Assembly (NCBI RefSeq): GCF_963678425.1
Contig: NZ_OY782855.1
Coordinates: forward strand, 1-64,000
Reading direction: 5' to 3'
Length of the DNA: 64,000 nucleotides
Source: an uncultured Bacteroides sp.
GTDB taxonomy: Bacteria; Bacteroidota; Bacteroidia; Bacteroidales; Bacteroidaceae
Numbering within the stretch: position 1 is the stretch's first letter; each line of letters opens with the position of its first letter. Of this stretch, positions 18,535-26,895 are shown piece by piece. The notes under the pieces are model-generated. The model was not told the origin of the DNA. It saw only the letters and a program-made list of their open reading frames with translations, and searched no databases. A program made the position numbers and the translations under genes.

Positions 18535-18613
18535 TAGTCAGATAGTTGATCTGTTTTTTGCGGACAAAAACAAATCAAACTTTTGAAAACCTAGCCCTTA
18601 TTTTATATTAAAG

Positions 18614-20737
18614 TTAGAAATTACCAGATACTTTGTTTTTCAATTTTAAATAATAAACCAAAGCCCAATCCTGATCATTGGCAAATGGGTCAAAGAAAGC
18701 TGCTTCATACCCATTAACTTTCGATGGATAAACGTATGCACATGATGCACTGCCATCATTGAAGAATAGACAAAGATTGTTTCTAACAATAGTTTTGGCA
18801 CGATTTAGATATTCATTCTTACCAGTAATCTGGGCATATCGCATAAATGCTTCAGAGGTAGTACAACTCCAATAATGTGGCATAATATCTCCCCAAAACT
18901 CTCTCTTACCGAACCAATAGCCATCCCAATGACGAATAGCTATTTCGTGGAGATGATAGTCTGGTTGCATACCGCAAAATGATTCTAATGCAGCTAGTTG
19001 TCTTTCGCCCTCTTTGAGATATTTTTCTTCCTTTGTAATTTGGTACATTTCGAACAAAAATATTACTGCCGGAGCTACAATGCTTTGCTCATAATTCACT
19101 TCGCTCTTAGGGTAAAAGAGACTTGTCTGTATAAACCAATCTGCTGTCTGTCGGAAATGATTCAACAAAGAATCATGTTCAGCCAACAGTCCAGCTTTAT
19201 GTAATTCATTAAGTTCATCTTGAGCTGGTACTCCGATTGCATAAAAACTATGTTTTGAATCGGTGAAATATTTATCCAGTGTGTGATATGAATCAACAAG
19301 ATATTTCTTTTTCTGCGTGTGTTTGTACATTTCGAGATACAGATGAGCTACCCATGGATAGTTGTACATTCGTTTTCTTTTACTGTTTATACCGTCAAGT
19401 ACATAATAATCTTCTTTTTGAAGTTTGTTACGTACAAAATCACAATAACGTTCCAATGAAGCTTGTATCATTTTATTCGGGTTTCTTTGTAAATACATTG
19501 CCAGAAATACGCCCATGCCCAAGCGTTCCCGGCCTTCGTTTACATCTTCGCTTTTACGGTTATCGTTATTAAGGTAAATCTTGTGTGTCTCGTTATCATA
19601 TACCATATAAGCGCCATAACGTGAATCTGACGGATCATTCATTTGTTGATTGTTGACAATGAATGAAGCTCGTTTTTTCAGAAGGCTGTCAATATTCAGT
19701 ATACGATAGGTTTCTACGAAAGTAGTAAGATTGTTATTATACACCATTTTTAAAAATTGTGTACCTTCTTTTTTAGGTATAATATTAACCGATACTGTAT
19801 TGCTCGTCTGAGTAAATAGAACTTTTTCTCCATTGAGAAAGCATTGTACATTTTTTAGTTTTTGAGCTGATTCAAAAGTAGTCTGCAATGGCTCGTTCTT
19901 TTCCATCACATAACTTTTAACTGATGCTTTTACAAAACCATATATTTTTGCTTTCGCATAAAAGTCATCCCAATTTGTAGCTTGGAAAATTACCCATTTT
20001 AATGAATAAGATTGTTTCGGTCGAATCGTTATATTAGATGGATTAAGTACAATGGTGCCTCTTACATTCGAACCGCTTTTGGCCCAGTCGTATATATTTC
20101 GGCTTCTGTTTTGAATCTCGTAGCTTTTCAAAGCTCCTTCAGTCAAGACCAGTCCCAAATGTGGAGCTTCACCTCCCATACGTTCGGCAAAGATATATGA
20201 TGCATTCCCTCCTGCCCAGATGTGTGTATTACAACGACTTTCAACACAGGTTTTGGCATCGGGATAGTTATCGTTAAACGGTGTGCATAAACCTATATCG
20301 GAAATTGTAATCGGTTTTGTTGTAATGTTGACAAACCGGAAACTTTCAGTATAAAAACCATTTTTGTCCAATTTTCGATCAACGATCAACTCAAAATATT
20401 TAGTGCGGTAATGAAACGAGCAATGATTATTACCTAGTAAGTGCGAAGTAGGCCTATTCCAACGCACAGTATCTCTGTTTATTATACCAAATCCAAGTCC
20501 CCAGGCTAGTTTGGATGTTTGCCATGGATATTCAATACTGTCGGATTTTATAATCCAGTTCATTTGGTATTTATCTTGTCTATTAATGATAGATTGAACT
20601 CCTCCTGTGTTGATATCAATTTGGAAATTTAATGATGCAGATTTTAGCTGATAATTTTCTGCTAATAGATTTGAACTAAGCAAAAAAGAGATTATCAAAC
20701 TATTAATTACTTTAAACTTACTCATAAGAAAATTCAT
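18614..20737 (-). CDS. Exported six-hairpin (alpha/alpha-toroid) glycosidase-like protein
   Basis: 707 residues. The signal peptide is MSKFKVINSLIISFLLSSNLLA, starting at the fifth residue of the longest reading. Residues ~30-320 form a beta-sandwich-like part. From ~360 a helical toroid begins, with paired hydrophobic helices and aromatic acid-rich loops (NYPWVAHLYLEMYKHT, VAPAVIFLFEMYQITKEEKYL, HWDGYWFGKREFWGDIMPHYWS). This layout resembles Bacteroidales polysaccharide-degrading hydrolases or lyases, but I cannot name a CAZy family or catalytic pair. There is no SusC/SusD pair nearby, so it is not an obvious polysaccharide utilisation locus member. Confidence 0.55.
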   Translation of the reverse strand: MNFLMSKFKVINSLIISFLLSSNLLAENYQLKSASLNFQIDINTGGVQSIINRQDKYQMNWIIKSDSIEYPWQTSKLAWGLGFGIINRDTVRWNRPTSHLLGNNHCSFHYRTKYFELIVDRKLDKNGFYTESFRFVNITTKPITISDIGLCTPFNDNYPDAKTCVESRCNTHIWAGGNASYIFAERMGGEAPHLGLVLTEGALKSYEIQNRSRNIYDWAKSGSNVRGTIVLNPSNITIRPKQSYSLKWVIFQATNWDDFYAKAKIYGFVKASVKSYVMEKNEPLQTTFESAQKLKNVQCFLNGEKVLFTQTSNTVSVNIIPKKEGTQFLKMVYNNNLTTFVETYRILNIDSLLKKRASFIVNNQQMNDPSDSRYGAYMVYDNETHKIYLNNDNRKSEDVNEGRERLGMGVFLAMYLQRNPNKMIQASLERYCDFVRNKLQKEDYYVLDGINSKRKRMYNYPWVAHLYLEMYKHTQKKKYLVDSYHTLDKYFTDSKHSFYAIGVPAQDELNELHKAGLLAEHDSLLNHFRQTADWFIQTSLFYPKSEVNYEQSIVAPAVIFLFEMYQITKEEKYLKEGERQLAALESFCGMQPDYHLHEIAIRHWDGYWFGKREFWGDIMPHYWSCTTSEAFMRYAQITGKNEYLNRAKTIVRNNLCLFFNDGSASCAYVYPSKVNGYEAAFFDPFANDQDWALVYYLKLKNKVSGNF

Positions 20738-20868
20738 ATTATTGGATTTACATAGATTTTAAACGAATCCAGTGCTAAGTACTAAAGAAAAGCATTACAA
20801 AAATAGGATATATTTAGTCCTTTAAACTCTACTTATTAGTAATTCAGATCTAATTTGGGATATTTTAT

Positions 20869-20876
20869 TATTTTTG
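20869..20876 (+). promoter_or_regulatory. Possible -7 box before the accessory gene patch
   Basis: TATTTTTG matches TAnnTTTG, 87 bp before the first gene of the unknown cluster. No -33 box is evident. Confidence 0.3.
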
Positions 20877-20905
20877 CAATAGATAATACTCTGCCAGATT
20901 AGTAC

Positions 20906-21416
20906 AAAATAGACAAAACTGGATTCAGGATAAACCATAAAAACAAATTTGAAAAACATATTATGCTAAAAGGAAATATATTTATTCTTCTGATAATATT
21001 ATCATGTTCAACGTACTCTCAATCAATTCAGAGGAAAAAGCAAACAGTAACTAGCGTGTACTCTAAGCCAAATATTAGGATAGGCCATTTTACTACAATT
21101 CCTAATGACGTTGATGGCGGAAGTTGCTGCTTCTATTCTTCAATTCAAGACAAAAAGAAAGGAATATATGTTTGCGTAAATGATATGGCAAGTATAGCTT
21201 ATCTAGTAATTAACGGGAAAATGGAGAGGTTTACTTTAATCAATATAGATAAGGACAAAACCTATAATTATAGAAGTAAACAATATTTGCTAAAAATAAT
21301 AGTTAAAAAGAAGAAAGATACTGATTATGAATCCTATGCTATTGATGGGAAGATGATAGTCTCTAGCCTTAATAGAAATGAAGAACTTACATTTATTGGA
21401 GATTGTGCTTTATAAT
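20906..21416 (+). repeat. Direct duplication, copy 1 (gene plus ~57 bp upstream)
   Basis: The DNA from AAAATAGACAAAAC to just past the stop codon recurs at 23141-23652 with scattered substitutions and a few 1-bp indels. Identity extends over the upstream segment as well as the coding part. Confidence 0.85.
20963..21415 (+). CDS. Small exported protein of unknown function, paralogue 1
   Basis: 150 residues with a signal peptide (MLKGNIFILLIILSCSTYSQS); LSCS could also act as a lipobox, giving a lipoprotein. The mature protein is Lys-rich with Cys in GGSCCF and GDCAL and a predicted all-beta character (FTLINIDKDKTYNYRSKQYLLKIIVKKKKD). No family recognised. A near-identical paralogue lies 2.2 kb downstream with two other unknown genes between. 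The small size, duplication and accessory context fit many secreted or immunity-like proteins, but nothing direct supports such a role. Confidence 0.6.
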   Translation: MLKGNIFILLIILSCSTYSQSIQRKKQTVTSVYSKPNIRIGHFTTIPNDVDGGSCCFYSSIQDKKKGIYVCVNDMASIAYLVINGKMERFTLINIDKDKTYNYRSKQYLLKIIVKKKKDTDYESYAIDGKMIVSSLNRNEELTFIGDCAL

Positions 21417-21444
21417 AACATTTAAAAGTAAAAATATCAACCCA

Positions 21445-22221
21445 ATGAGAATACGATATTTAATAATTGTTTTATTCATTTTCTGTTGTCAGAATGGCTT
21501 TTCACAACATGAAATTATAACCAAGTTGAAAGACTTTTATGCAAAGTCCGATTTGAATTGTTATGAACAGAAAATACAACAAGACTTAATTAAATTTGAT
21601 CGCTGGCTGGTAGATACATTGCCATCATTAAATACATTGCCATTACAAGTAGAGTACAGACCCGCTAATATAGATCTGCAAAAAGAAAAAAAAGTTTTTA
21701 TGTTAGCCGTAACATTAGCTAATACAGAAAAATATCGTTTTGAGGATAATATCTATGATTATTTAATAATTGATAGTTTAAGAACTTTTATCGTTGCATG
21801 TGTCGATGAAAAAATGAATGTAAAAGGGATTACCGATATCAGCGAAGTTGGAGCATATATCGATTTAAAAGATAATTTTTATATTCCTAAAAGAAAAAGG
21901 AGGAAACAGTTATGCTTGTTAATCAAAGAAATAAGTAAGGAAAATCCGGATTTGATATTGTTTTGTGATGCCTTTTATAGCTCAATATTATATATAAAAA
22001 ATGATAAGATATATATAGTTTCGAAAGGAAGAAAAAAAGAGCTGAACGAGGAGGTTAGAGAATGTCCCGATATAGACATGATTAGACGCTCGAATAAAAT
22101 ACGCTATTCTTATAGAGAACATTTTGAGGTAAATAGCGATCTTCTTCGTTTACGTTATACTGGCCATACGCCACCAAATGAAGCTCGGATTTGTCCGCCT
22201 TTACCGGAACCTATAAAGTAA
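21445..22221 (+). CDS. Exported protein of unknown function
   Basis: 258 residues from the ATG giving MRIRYLIIVLFIFCCQNGFS, a signal peptide. A basic segment, YIPKRKRRKQLC, lies in the middle, and the C-terminus is Pro-rich (TGHTPPNEARICPPLPEP). No domain recognised. It begins 29 bp after the paralogue-1 stop and is followed 80 bp later by another unknown gene, so the three may form one transcript. Codon use is AT-rich compared with the core genes. Confidence 0.55.
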   Translation: MRIRYLIIVLFIFCCQNGFSQHEIITKLKDFYAKSDLNCYEQKIQQDLIKFDRWLVDTLPSLNTLPLQVEYRPANIDLQKEKKVFMLAVTLANTEKYRFEDNIYDYLIIDSLRTFIVACVDEKMNVKGITDISEVGAYIDLKDNFYIPKRKRRKQLCLLIKEISKENPDLILFCDAFYSSILYIKNDKIYIVSKGRKKELNEEVRECPDIDMIRRSNKIRYSYREHFEVNSDLLRLRYTGHTPPNEARICPPLPEPIK

Positions 22222-22301
22222 TAATATATGAGGGAATATGGCAAATATCCAATGACTGTGAAATGGATAGGAATAAACAAGTAATTTGTAATAATAATAT
22301 T

Positions 22302-23051
22302 ATGACACGTATTTTTTTCTTTTCAATATTGATTTTCATGACGTTGCTTGTTTCTTGCAATAGACAAACAACATGCGAAAAGAATTTTGTTCAAGATTCA
22401 GTTTCTTCTGAAAAAGGTGATTTGACTAAATCTGACTTCGATAAGTTTAAATCAAAATTTAGTCCTCTAGTGATATCTGACTTCTATAGAGCAGATTCCT
22501 CTATTTTAAATAATTATGCCACTTCTTCAGACGATGATTTCGTAGTAGTTGAAGAGAAATACAAAAAAGAGTTTCTACCCAATGTAGATACAACATATAT
22601 TTATTATGGGTATAAAACCGAACTACCAAATAAATGTACAATATTGAAATTTATAAATCATTGTGGAAAGAAAACTCCCATTGATAGTTATGAAGTTATT
22701 GATACAACTTTTATTACCAATATAATATATAATAATTCCGGAAAAATATTAGGGCTTTTTAGAACTTTTGGCTCAAATTTGACTGGAGAACCACCAACAT
22801 ATAGTATGAAAAGCACTTTTGAATATAAAAAAGATAAATTGATTATCTCTAGTCATGAATATTCTACAGGAAAAAGCTATATGGATGCTGACCGTATTGT
22901 GGGCAATGATTCTCTTTATCAAGCAGATTTAATTGTTACCAAATTTCTCATAGATTATAATACTGGTAAAATTAAAATACTGGTAAAATCAAAGAAGAAA
23001 GCAATAGTTGCAGAATCTTCCTCTTCAATTTTTCTAAGACCTATGAACTAA
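22302..23051 (+). CDS. Lipoprotein of unknown function
   Basis: 249 residues from the ATG giving MTRIFFFSILIFMTLLVSC, with lipobox LVSC and Cys19. The mature part contains acidic stretches (SSDDDFVVVEEKYKKEF) and a beta-rich C-terminal half. No family recognised. A 28-bp piece of this gene (around 22694-22722) recurs in decayed form at 23053-23081 just after its own stop, implying that an adjacent second copy once existed. Confidence 0.55.
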   Translation: MTRIFFFSILIFMTLLVSCNRQTTCEKNFVQDSVSSEKGDLTKSDFDKFKSKFSPLVISDFYRADSSILNNYATSSDDDFVVVEEKYKKEFLPNVDTTYIYYGYKTELPNKCTILKFINHCGKKTPIDSYEVIDTTFITNIIYNNSGKILGLFRTFGSNLTGEPPTYSMKSTFEYKKDKLIISSHEYSTGKSYMDADRIVGNDSLYQADLIVTKFLIDYNTGKIKILVKSKKKAIVAESSSSIFLRPMN

Positions 23052-23052
23052 A

Positions 23053-23081
23053 AGGTTATTGATACTACTTTCATTGCCCAT
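23053..23081 (+). pseudogene. Short relic of the preceding lipoprotein gene
   Basis: GTTATTGATACTACTTTC and the following ten bases match the lipoprotein gene at about 22694-22722 in roughly 24 of 28 positions. It lies between that gene's stop and copy 2 of the duplicated small gene. Confidence 0.45.
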
Positions 23082-23140
23082 AGATGTTGGTTAGTTGCAA
23101 AGTGTACAGGTTTGATATAGTTAAAATAGAAAGATATGAA

Positions 23141-23652
23141 AAATAGACAAAACCGGATTCAGGATAAAACCATAAAAAACAAATTTGTAAAACATATTAT
23201 GCTAAAAAGAAACGTATTTATTCTTCTGGTAATATTGTCATGTTCAACGTACTCTCAATCAATTCAGAGGAAAAAGCAAACAGTAACAAGCGTGTATACT
23301 AAGCCAAATATTAAGATAGGCCATTTTACTACAATTCCTAATGAAGTTGATGGCGGAAGTTGCAGCTTCTATTCTTCAATTCAAGACAAAAAGAAGGGAA
23401 TATATGTTTGCGTAAATGATATGGCAAGTATAGCTTATCTAGTAATTAATGGGAAAATGCAGAGGTTTACTTTAATTAATGTATATAAGGACAAAATCTA
23501 TAATTATAGAAGTAAGCAATATTTGCTAAAAATAATAGTTAGAAAGAAGAAAGATACTGATTATGAATCCTATGCTATTGAAGGGAAGATAATAGTTTCT
23601 AGTCTCAATGGAAAAGTAGAACTTACGTTTATTGGAGATTGTGCTTTATAAC
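23141..23652 (+). repeat. Direct duplication, copy 2
   Basis: Matches 20906-21416, including the ~57 bp before the start codon. See copy 1. Confidence 0.85.
23199..23651 (+). CDS. Small exported protein of unknown function, paralogue 2
   Basis: 150 residues from the ATG that corresponds to the paralogue-1 start; an upstream in-frame ATG at 23136 lies outside the shared start. It differs from paralogue 1 by fewer than twenty substitutions, among them C to S in GGSC(C/S)F, D to E at the Asp before VDGG, and changes in the C-terminal Asn/Arg segment. The signal peptide is conserved. Both copies are open, so both may be functional. Confidence 0.6.
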   Translation: MLKRNVFILLVILSCSTYSQSIQRKKQTVTSVYTKPNIKIGHFTTIPNEVDGGSCSFYSSIQDKKKGIYVCVNDMASIAYLVINGKMQRFTLINVYKDKIYNYRSKQYLLKIIVRKKKDTDYESYAIEGKIIVSSLNGKVELTFIGDCAL

Positions 23653-23696
23653 ATCTGGTTCCTAAAAGGGAGTATAAGGTGATCTTAGTAATTTCA

Positions 23697-23735
23697 ATTC
23701 TCTCAGATGTAGAAACGAAACTCATCTGAGAGAAT
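23697..23735. repeat. Perfect hairpin with CATCTGAG motif
   Basis: A 13-bp perfect stem (ATTCTCTCAGATG at 23697-23709, reverse complement at 23723-23735) lies after paralogue 2. A related weaker hairpin is at 23836-23868 (CTCAGGTG/CATCTGAG), and CATCTGAG recurs at 24891. It could act as a terminator, but T tracts are poor. Confidence 0.45.
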
Positions 23736-23932
23736 CGTTATCGATTATTATTGGAAAATTTACAACGAATGGATTGGGTGGTGTATCTACTAGAGAAATA
23801 AATCTGTGTAATTTATAAGTGGCTTAGCAGTTTATTCTCTCAGGTGCGTTGCTTTAGTTCATCTGAGAATTAAAAAAGTCATTATCTTGTGAAATATTAT
23901 TGGAATAGGAAGATTTAAATAAATTCACTCTT

Positions 23933-24874
23933 ATGAAAAAAATACTTTTAATACACGTGCTCTTATGTTTATTTTTAACAACTAAGGCGCAGTCTAAAAT
24001 TGAATTATGGGGGAAGTTTCTTCAAAATGGATCGCATGCAAAAGATTGGGTATATGATGATTATGATTATCTGTTTTTGCATGGTTCTGTTTTATATACA
24101 TCATTGTTGCAACCGGAATTTATCTCCCAGATAGATATGGGAAAAAAGCATGTCATAAATAAATTAGTACCCATGCCAGTAGATAAACAAGAGGGCTTTT
24201 CTATTTATTCAGAATCTTTTATCCCTTACAAGGATGGTTTTTTAACATCCTATTTTAAAACAGTATATTTTTCTAATGCTAAAGGTAAGAGATTATTCTT
24301 TAAAGCTGAAGAACAGGAAACAATAGACCAAATATTGCTTACAAAGTCAGGTGATATAATACTTTATTGTTCGAATGTAAAAGGATCAAGAATGATTCTT
24401 ATGGATAAAAATGGAAATATTTTATACCAGTTACCACTTAATCTTAATTATTATATACCAGGCTTTTTCTGGTGGTATAATGGAGATGATGAGCTATTGA
24501 CAGAATATTTTAATATTAAAATAGAAGATAACAAATTAGTTAAATTGAAAGAAAAGCAATACACTATTTTGGATAAATCATACGAACATGTAATAGGGGG
24601 CTATAAAAATTACTTTTTTCTTTATTCTAAAAATATTCCTAATAAATTGATTATTAGAAATAGTGAAACATTCTCACCTATTGGGAAAATAATTCTACCA
24701 GAAGCTATGGTTCGGTTGATAAAGAAAACAAGAGCTTATAAAGAAGTGGGGGAATATATGCCTATAATGAGAGTTGTTTCGTTGAATAACAATCAACACT
24801 TTATTATATTTTCATGTAACGGATTTTTGTATATATATTCGATAACGACTAAAATTTGTCCGGGGCAGGCATAA
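23933..24874 (+). CDS. Exported protein of unknown function
   Basis: 313 residues with a signal peptide (MKKILLIHVLLCLFLTTKA). The sequence is beta-rich with many aromatic residues and strand-turn patterns such as GDIILYCSNVKGSRMILMDKNGNILYQ, which suggests a propeller-like fold. No family recognised. It is the last gene before the periodic repeats and the IS element, and is separated by 281 bp from the duplicated genes. Confidence 0.5.
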   Translation: MKKILLIHVLLCLFLTTKAQSKIELWGKFLQNGSHAKDWVYDDYDYLFLHGSVLYTSLLQPEFISQIDMGKKHVINKLVPMPVDKQEGFSIYSESFIPYKDGFLTSYFKTVYFSNAKGKRLFFKAEEQETIDQILLTKSGDIILYCSNVKGSRMILMDKNGNILYQLPLNLNYYIPGFFWWYNGDDELLTEYFNIKIEDNKLVKLKEKQYTILDKSYEHVIGGYKNYFFLYSKNIPNKLIIRNSETFSPIGKIILPEAMVRLIKKTRAYKEVGEYMPIMRVVSLNNNQHFIIFSCNGFLYIYSITTKICPGQA

Positions 24875-24926
24875 GCTTTAACTTTTATCATCATCTGAGT
24901 TGCACTTATATTTATTAGGTAACATA

Positions 24927-24968
24927 TATAATCAAATTAAGTATTTATATAATCAAATTAAGTATTTA
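24927..24968. repeat. Two perfect tandem copies of a 21-bp unit
   Basis: The unit begins TATAATCAAATTAAG and returns exactly 21 bp later (24927 and 24948). It runs directly into the TGTACA array. Confidence 0.8.
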
Positions 24969-24969
24969 T

Positions 24970-25045
24970 TGTACAAGATTGAATTCAAACCTGTACAAGT
25001 TTACACCACAAACCTGTACATGTTTATAACCTAATCTTGTACAGG
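24970..25045. repeat. Array of four TGTACA palindromes at 22-23 bp spacing
   Basis: TGTACA occurs at 24970, 24992, 25015 and 25038. Spacers are partly self-complementary (AAACC before, GGTTT after). The same motif and spacing recur at 40508-40579. No ORF covers this gene-free interval (24875-25335). Confidence 0.8.
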
Positions 25046-25108
25046 TTTGGATTGAACTCTCCTTTGAAAATTACTAATCTCCCTTTACATTGTATTAAAC
25101 TGATTCCA

Positions 25109-25210
25109 GTTGACTACTACTGTTCCTAAGCCTATAATCAGTTGACCGATTAATTTATTAACTCTGATACTGGTTGACCTCTTAAGGTTTAAAGTCCAAA
25201 AGAGGTTGAC
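25109..25210. repeat. Array of four GTTGAC motifs at exact 32-bp spacing
   Basis: GTTGAC occurs at 25109, 25141, 25173 and 25205, each 32 bp apart. The third and fourth are GGTTGAC. The far end of the adjacent IS carries the inverse GTCAACC (26625-26631), so at least one unit is probably an IS terminal repeat. Confidence 0.75.
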
Positions 25211-25335
25211 TTCCTTTTTGCAGGATAAAACATATGAACAAGTTAATATAGATAAAAGCTTCATTAAATTTCTATAGAAGCTCTTCATTTAACCAGTTCA
25301 TGTTTTAAAGGCAAATATAGTCCTTTTTTAGTTTG

Positions 25336-26259
25336 TTACAAATATGTATTTGTATATTTATCTTTATAGCTTACCCAATGTTTTTTCAGATACCCCGTTT
25401 TTTTAGAAGCCTGTTCCGGGGTTAGCATACCCAGACTCCTGTGTGGTCTCTGAGTATTGTAGAATTCTACAGCTTGCCTGACAGCCTGTCGGACTTCATC
25501 AATAGTCTTAAATTCATAATGATTTAAGAATTCCTGTTTCAGTATACCATTGACACGTTCCGCTATGGCGTTATCTTTTGGATCTCCGTTTTCAGTCATA
25601 CTAATTCTTATCCCTTTAGATTTAAGCTCATCAGTATACATAAAACTAGCATATTGAACTCCCCTGTCAGAATGATGAATCAGATCTGTTCTTTCTTCAG
25701 GATTTAGTTTCTGGTAGGCTTGCCGAAGCGCTTCAATCGTATGCTTAGTCTCGAGTGTAGGACCAACGTACGCACCGACTATCTCACGGTTGTAAGAATC
25801 TGTCACAAGAGATAAAAAACAAAAGTTATCTAATACACTGATATAGGTTATATCGCTAACCCATACTTGATTAGCCCTGTTTACATTCAGGTGCTTTATC
25901 AAATCAGGATAGAGCGGATAATCATGCTCTGAATTTGTGGTACGACATCCTTTTCGGGGCCTTCTTAAGTTTAAATTATATTGCCGGATAATATTCATAA
26001 AAGCATCACGACCGATACTATAACTTGTACCAAAGTAATTTGTATACATATGCCACAGCTTCTCACCGCCGATACCTTTGTCTATCTCACGGACACTTTT
26101 CACATATTCCACTATAAAACGAACCATGGCGGCTTTTTCCATTCCGGCATCGCCATGCTTGTAATAGGCTTGTTTCGAAGCACCAAACAGGCTGCAAAGT
26201 CCCTTTATTGTATAAGAAGGGACTTCTGCATGAAGCCTTGTTACTGTTTGGTGCCAGCT
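25336..26259 (-). CDS. IS3-family transposase OrfB (DDE catalytic part, read by frameshift)
   Basis: The frame is entered by a -1 slip at an A7 run and continues as ...IKGLCSLFGASKQAYYKHG, the usual OrfB beginning, for about 307 residues. The HTH_21-like region precedes the rve integrase core. The catalytic triad is visible: Asp in VWVSDITYI, Asp in HHSDRGVQYA, and Glu in NAIAERVNGILKQEF. RPHRSLGMLTP is the family C-terminal motif. An internal ATG at 26142 could give a shorter OrfB. Nothing looks broken, so the element may still transpose. Confidence 0.9.
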   Translation of the reverse strand, partial: SWHQTVTRLHAEVPSYTIKGLCSLFGASKQAYYKHGDAGMEKAAMVRFIVEYVKSVREIDKGIGGEKLWHMYTNYFGTSYSIGRDAFMNIIRQYNLNLRRPRKGCRTTNSEHDYPLYPDLIKHLNVNRANQVWVSDITYISVLDNFCFLSLVTDSYNREIVGAYVGPTLETKHTIEALRQAYQKLNPEERTDLIHHSDRGVQYASFMYTDELKSKGIRISMTENGDPKDNAIAERVNGILKQEFLNHYEFKTIDEVRQAVRQAVEFYNTQRPHRSLGMLTPEQASKKTGYLKKHWVSYKDKYTNTYL

Positions 26260-26606
26260 TTTTTTCGAATGGGAATGTTAAGCGTCTCTTCTGCGACGTT
26301 TATCATCTCATTATAAAAATCAGCACGCATCTTTTCTTTCTGAAGAGCCAGTTTTGTTTGTTGGAGCTGACGTTTAAGCTCAACAATTTCTTCGCTCTCG
26401 GTGCGTTTCTCTTTTTTCATATCATTCTCCTCAAATTTGTATTCGGGTGCAAATATACGAATCCAGGAACGTAATAGATCTGGATGGGAAATTGAATATT
26501 TCCTACATAGTGCAGATTTGTTTAATTCACCACTAATTGCTTCATGAACGACCTTGAATTTGAAGTCAAGGTCGTAATGTCTGTTTTTTCTTACGGTTGT
26601 ACTCAT
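26241..26606 (-). CDS. IS3-family transposase OrfA (DNA-binding part)
   Basis: 121 residues. The N-terminal helix-turn-helix (DLDFKFKVVHEAISGELNKSALCRKYSISHPDLLRSW) binds the terminal repeats. A coiled-coil leucine zipper (EEIVELKRQLQQTKLALQKEK) follows. Near the C-terminus the codons AAA AAA preceded by A (26265-26259 on the minus strand) form the A7 slippery site, and OrfA itself ends 24 bp after that site with TAA. The fused OrfAB product would be about 423 residues. Confidence 0.9.
   Translation of the reverse strand: MSTTVRKNRHYDLDFKFKVVHEAISGELNKSALCRKYSISHPDLLRSWIRIFAPEYKFEENDMKKEKRTESEEIVELKRQLQQTKLALQKEKMRADFYNEMINVAEETLNIPIRKKAGTKQ
26259..26265 (-). promoter_or_regulatory. A7 programmed -1 frameshift site
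   Basis: Minus-strand A AAA AAA G in the OrfA frame, inside the OrfA/OrfB overlap. Such A-rich heptamers commonly drive -1 slippage in IS3 elements to make the OrfAB transposase. Confidence 0.75.
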
Positions 26607-26766
26607 TTTATTGATTTTTTAAGAGTCAACCTTTTATAGGGTAAGACACATTTAAATAGTTCCAGAGCTATATTGCAATAAATCATATTGCTTTTATTCT
26701 ACCATTGCCAGCTAAGCACTTTATAGAAGGATAAGCACATCCGGTTATCAGCTAGATATAATTTGG

Positions 26767-26828
26767 AAGGTGGAGATGGTGTAGATAAATCGTTCTTTTT
26801 TCGTTCTGATCTCCACCCTTTTTTTTGT
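26767..26828 (+). terminator. Orphan terminator-like hairpin
   Basis: GGTGGAGAT (26769-26777) pairs with ATCTCCACC (26809-26817), followed by a CTTTTTTTT tract. No + strand gene precedes it; it may be left over from a gene disrupted near the IS. Confidence 0.5.
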
Positions 26829-26895
26829 CGGATTATAAATTACTGCCAATTTGTTTATTTGTAAATATCCGATAATGCGAACTTTATAAATAGGT

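Larger units (their letters stand above)
25172..26631 (-). mobile_element. IS3-family insertion sequence
   Basis: Two overlapping frames on the minus strand encode an IS3-type OrfA and OrfB joined by a -1 frameshift site. The right end, read inward, is GGTTGACTCTTAA from 26631. The best left counterpart is GGTTGACCTCTTAA from 25172; an alternative is GGTTGACTTCC from 25204. No target-site duplication is visible with either choice, so the exact left boundary is uncertain or the insertion is old. Both reading frames are intact. Confidence 0.75.

Noticed and set aside
24927..25210. Possible CRISPR array because of regularly spaced repeats
   Set aside because: The conserved cores are only 6 bp (21 bp for the tandem pair), the spacers are related rather than unique, and no cas gene is present.
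24927..25210. Plasmid-type iteron origin
   Set aside because: Spacing fits iterons, but there is no Rep gene, DnaA-box cluster or partition gene, and the same array type occurs inside an operon at 40.5 kb.
26241..26265. Transposase gene broken by a frameshift
   Set aside because: The break is at an A7 slippery heptamer in the usual orfA/orfB overlap, so it is programmed rather than a mutation.
26208..26474. 88-residue plus-strand ORF inside the IS element
   Set aside because: Antisense shadow of orfA/orfB.
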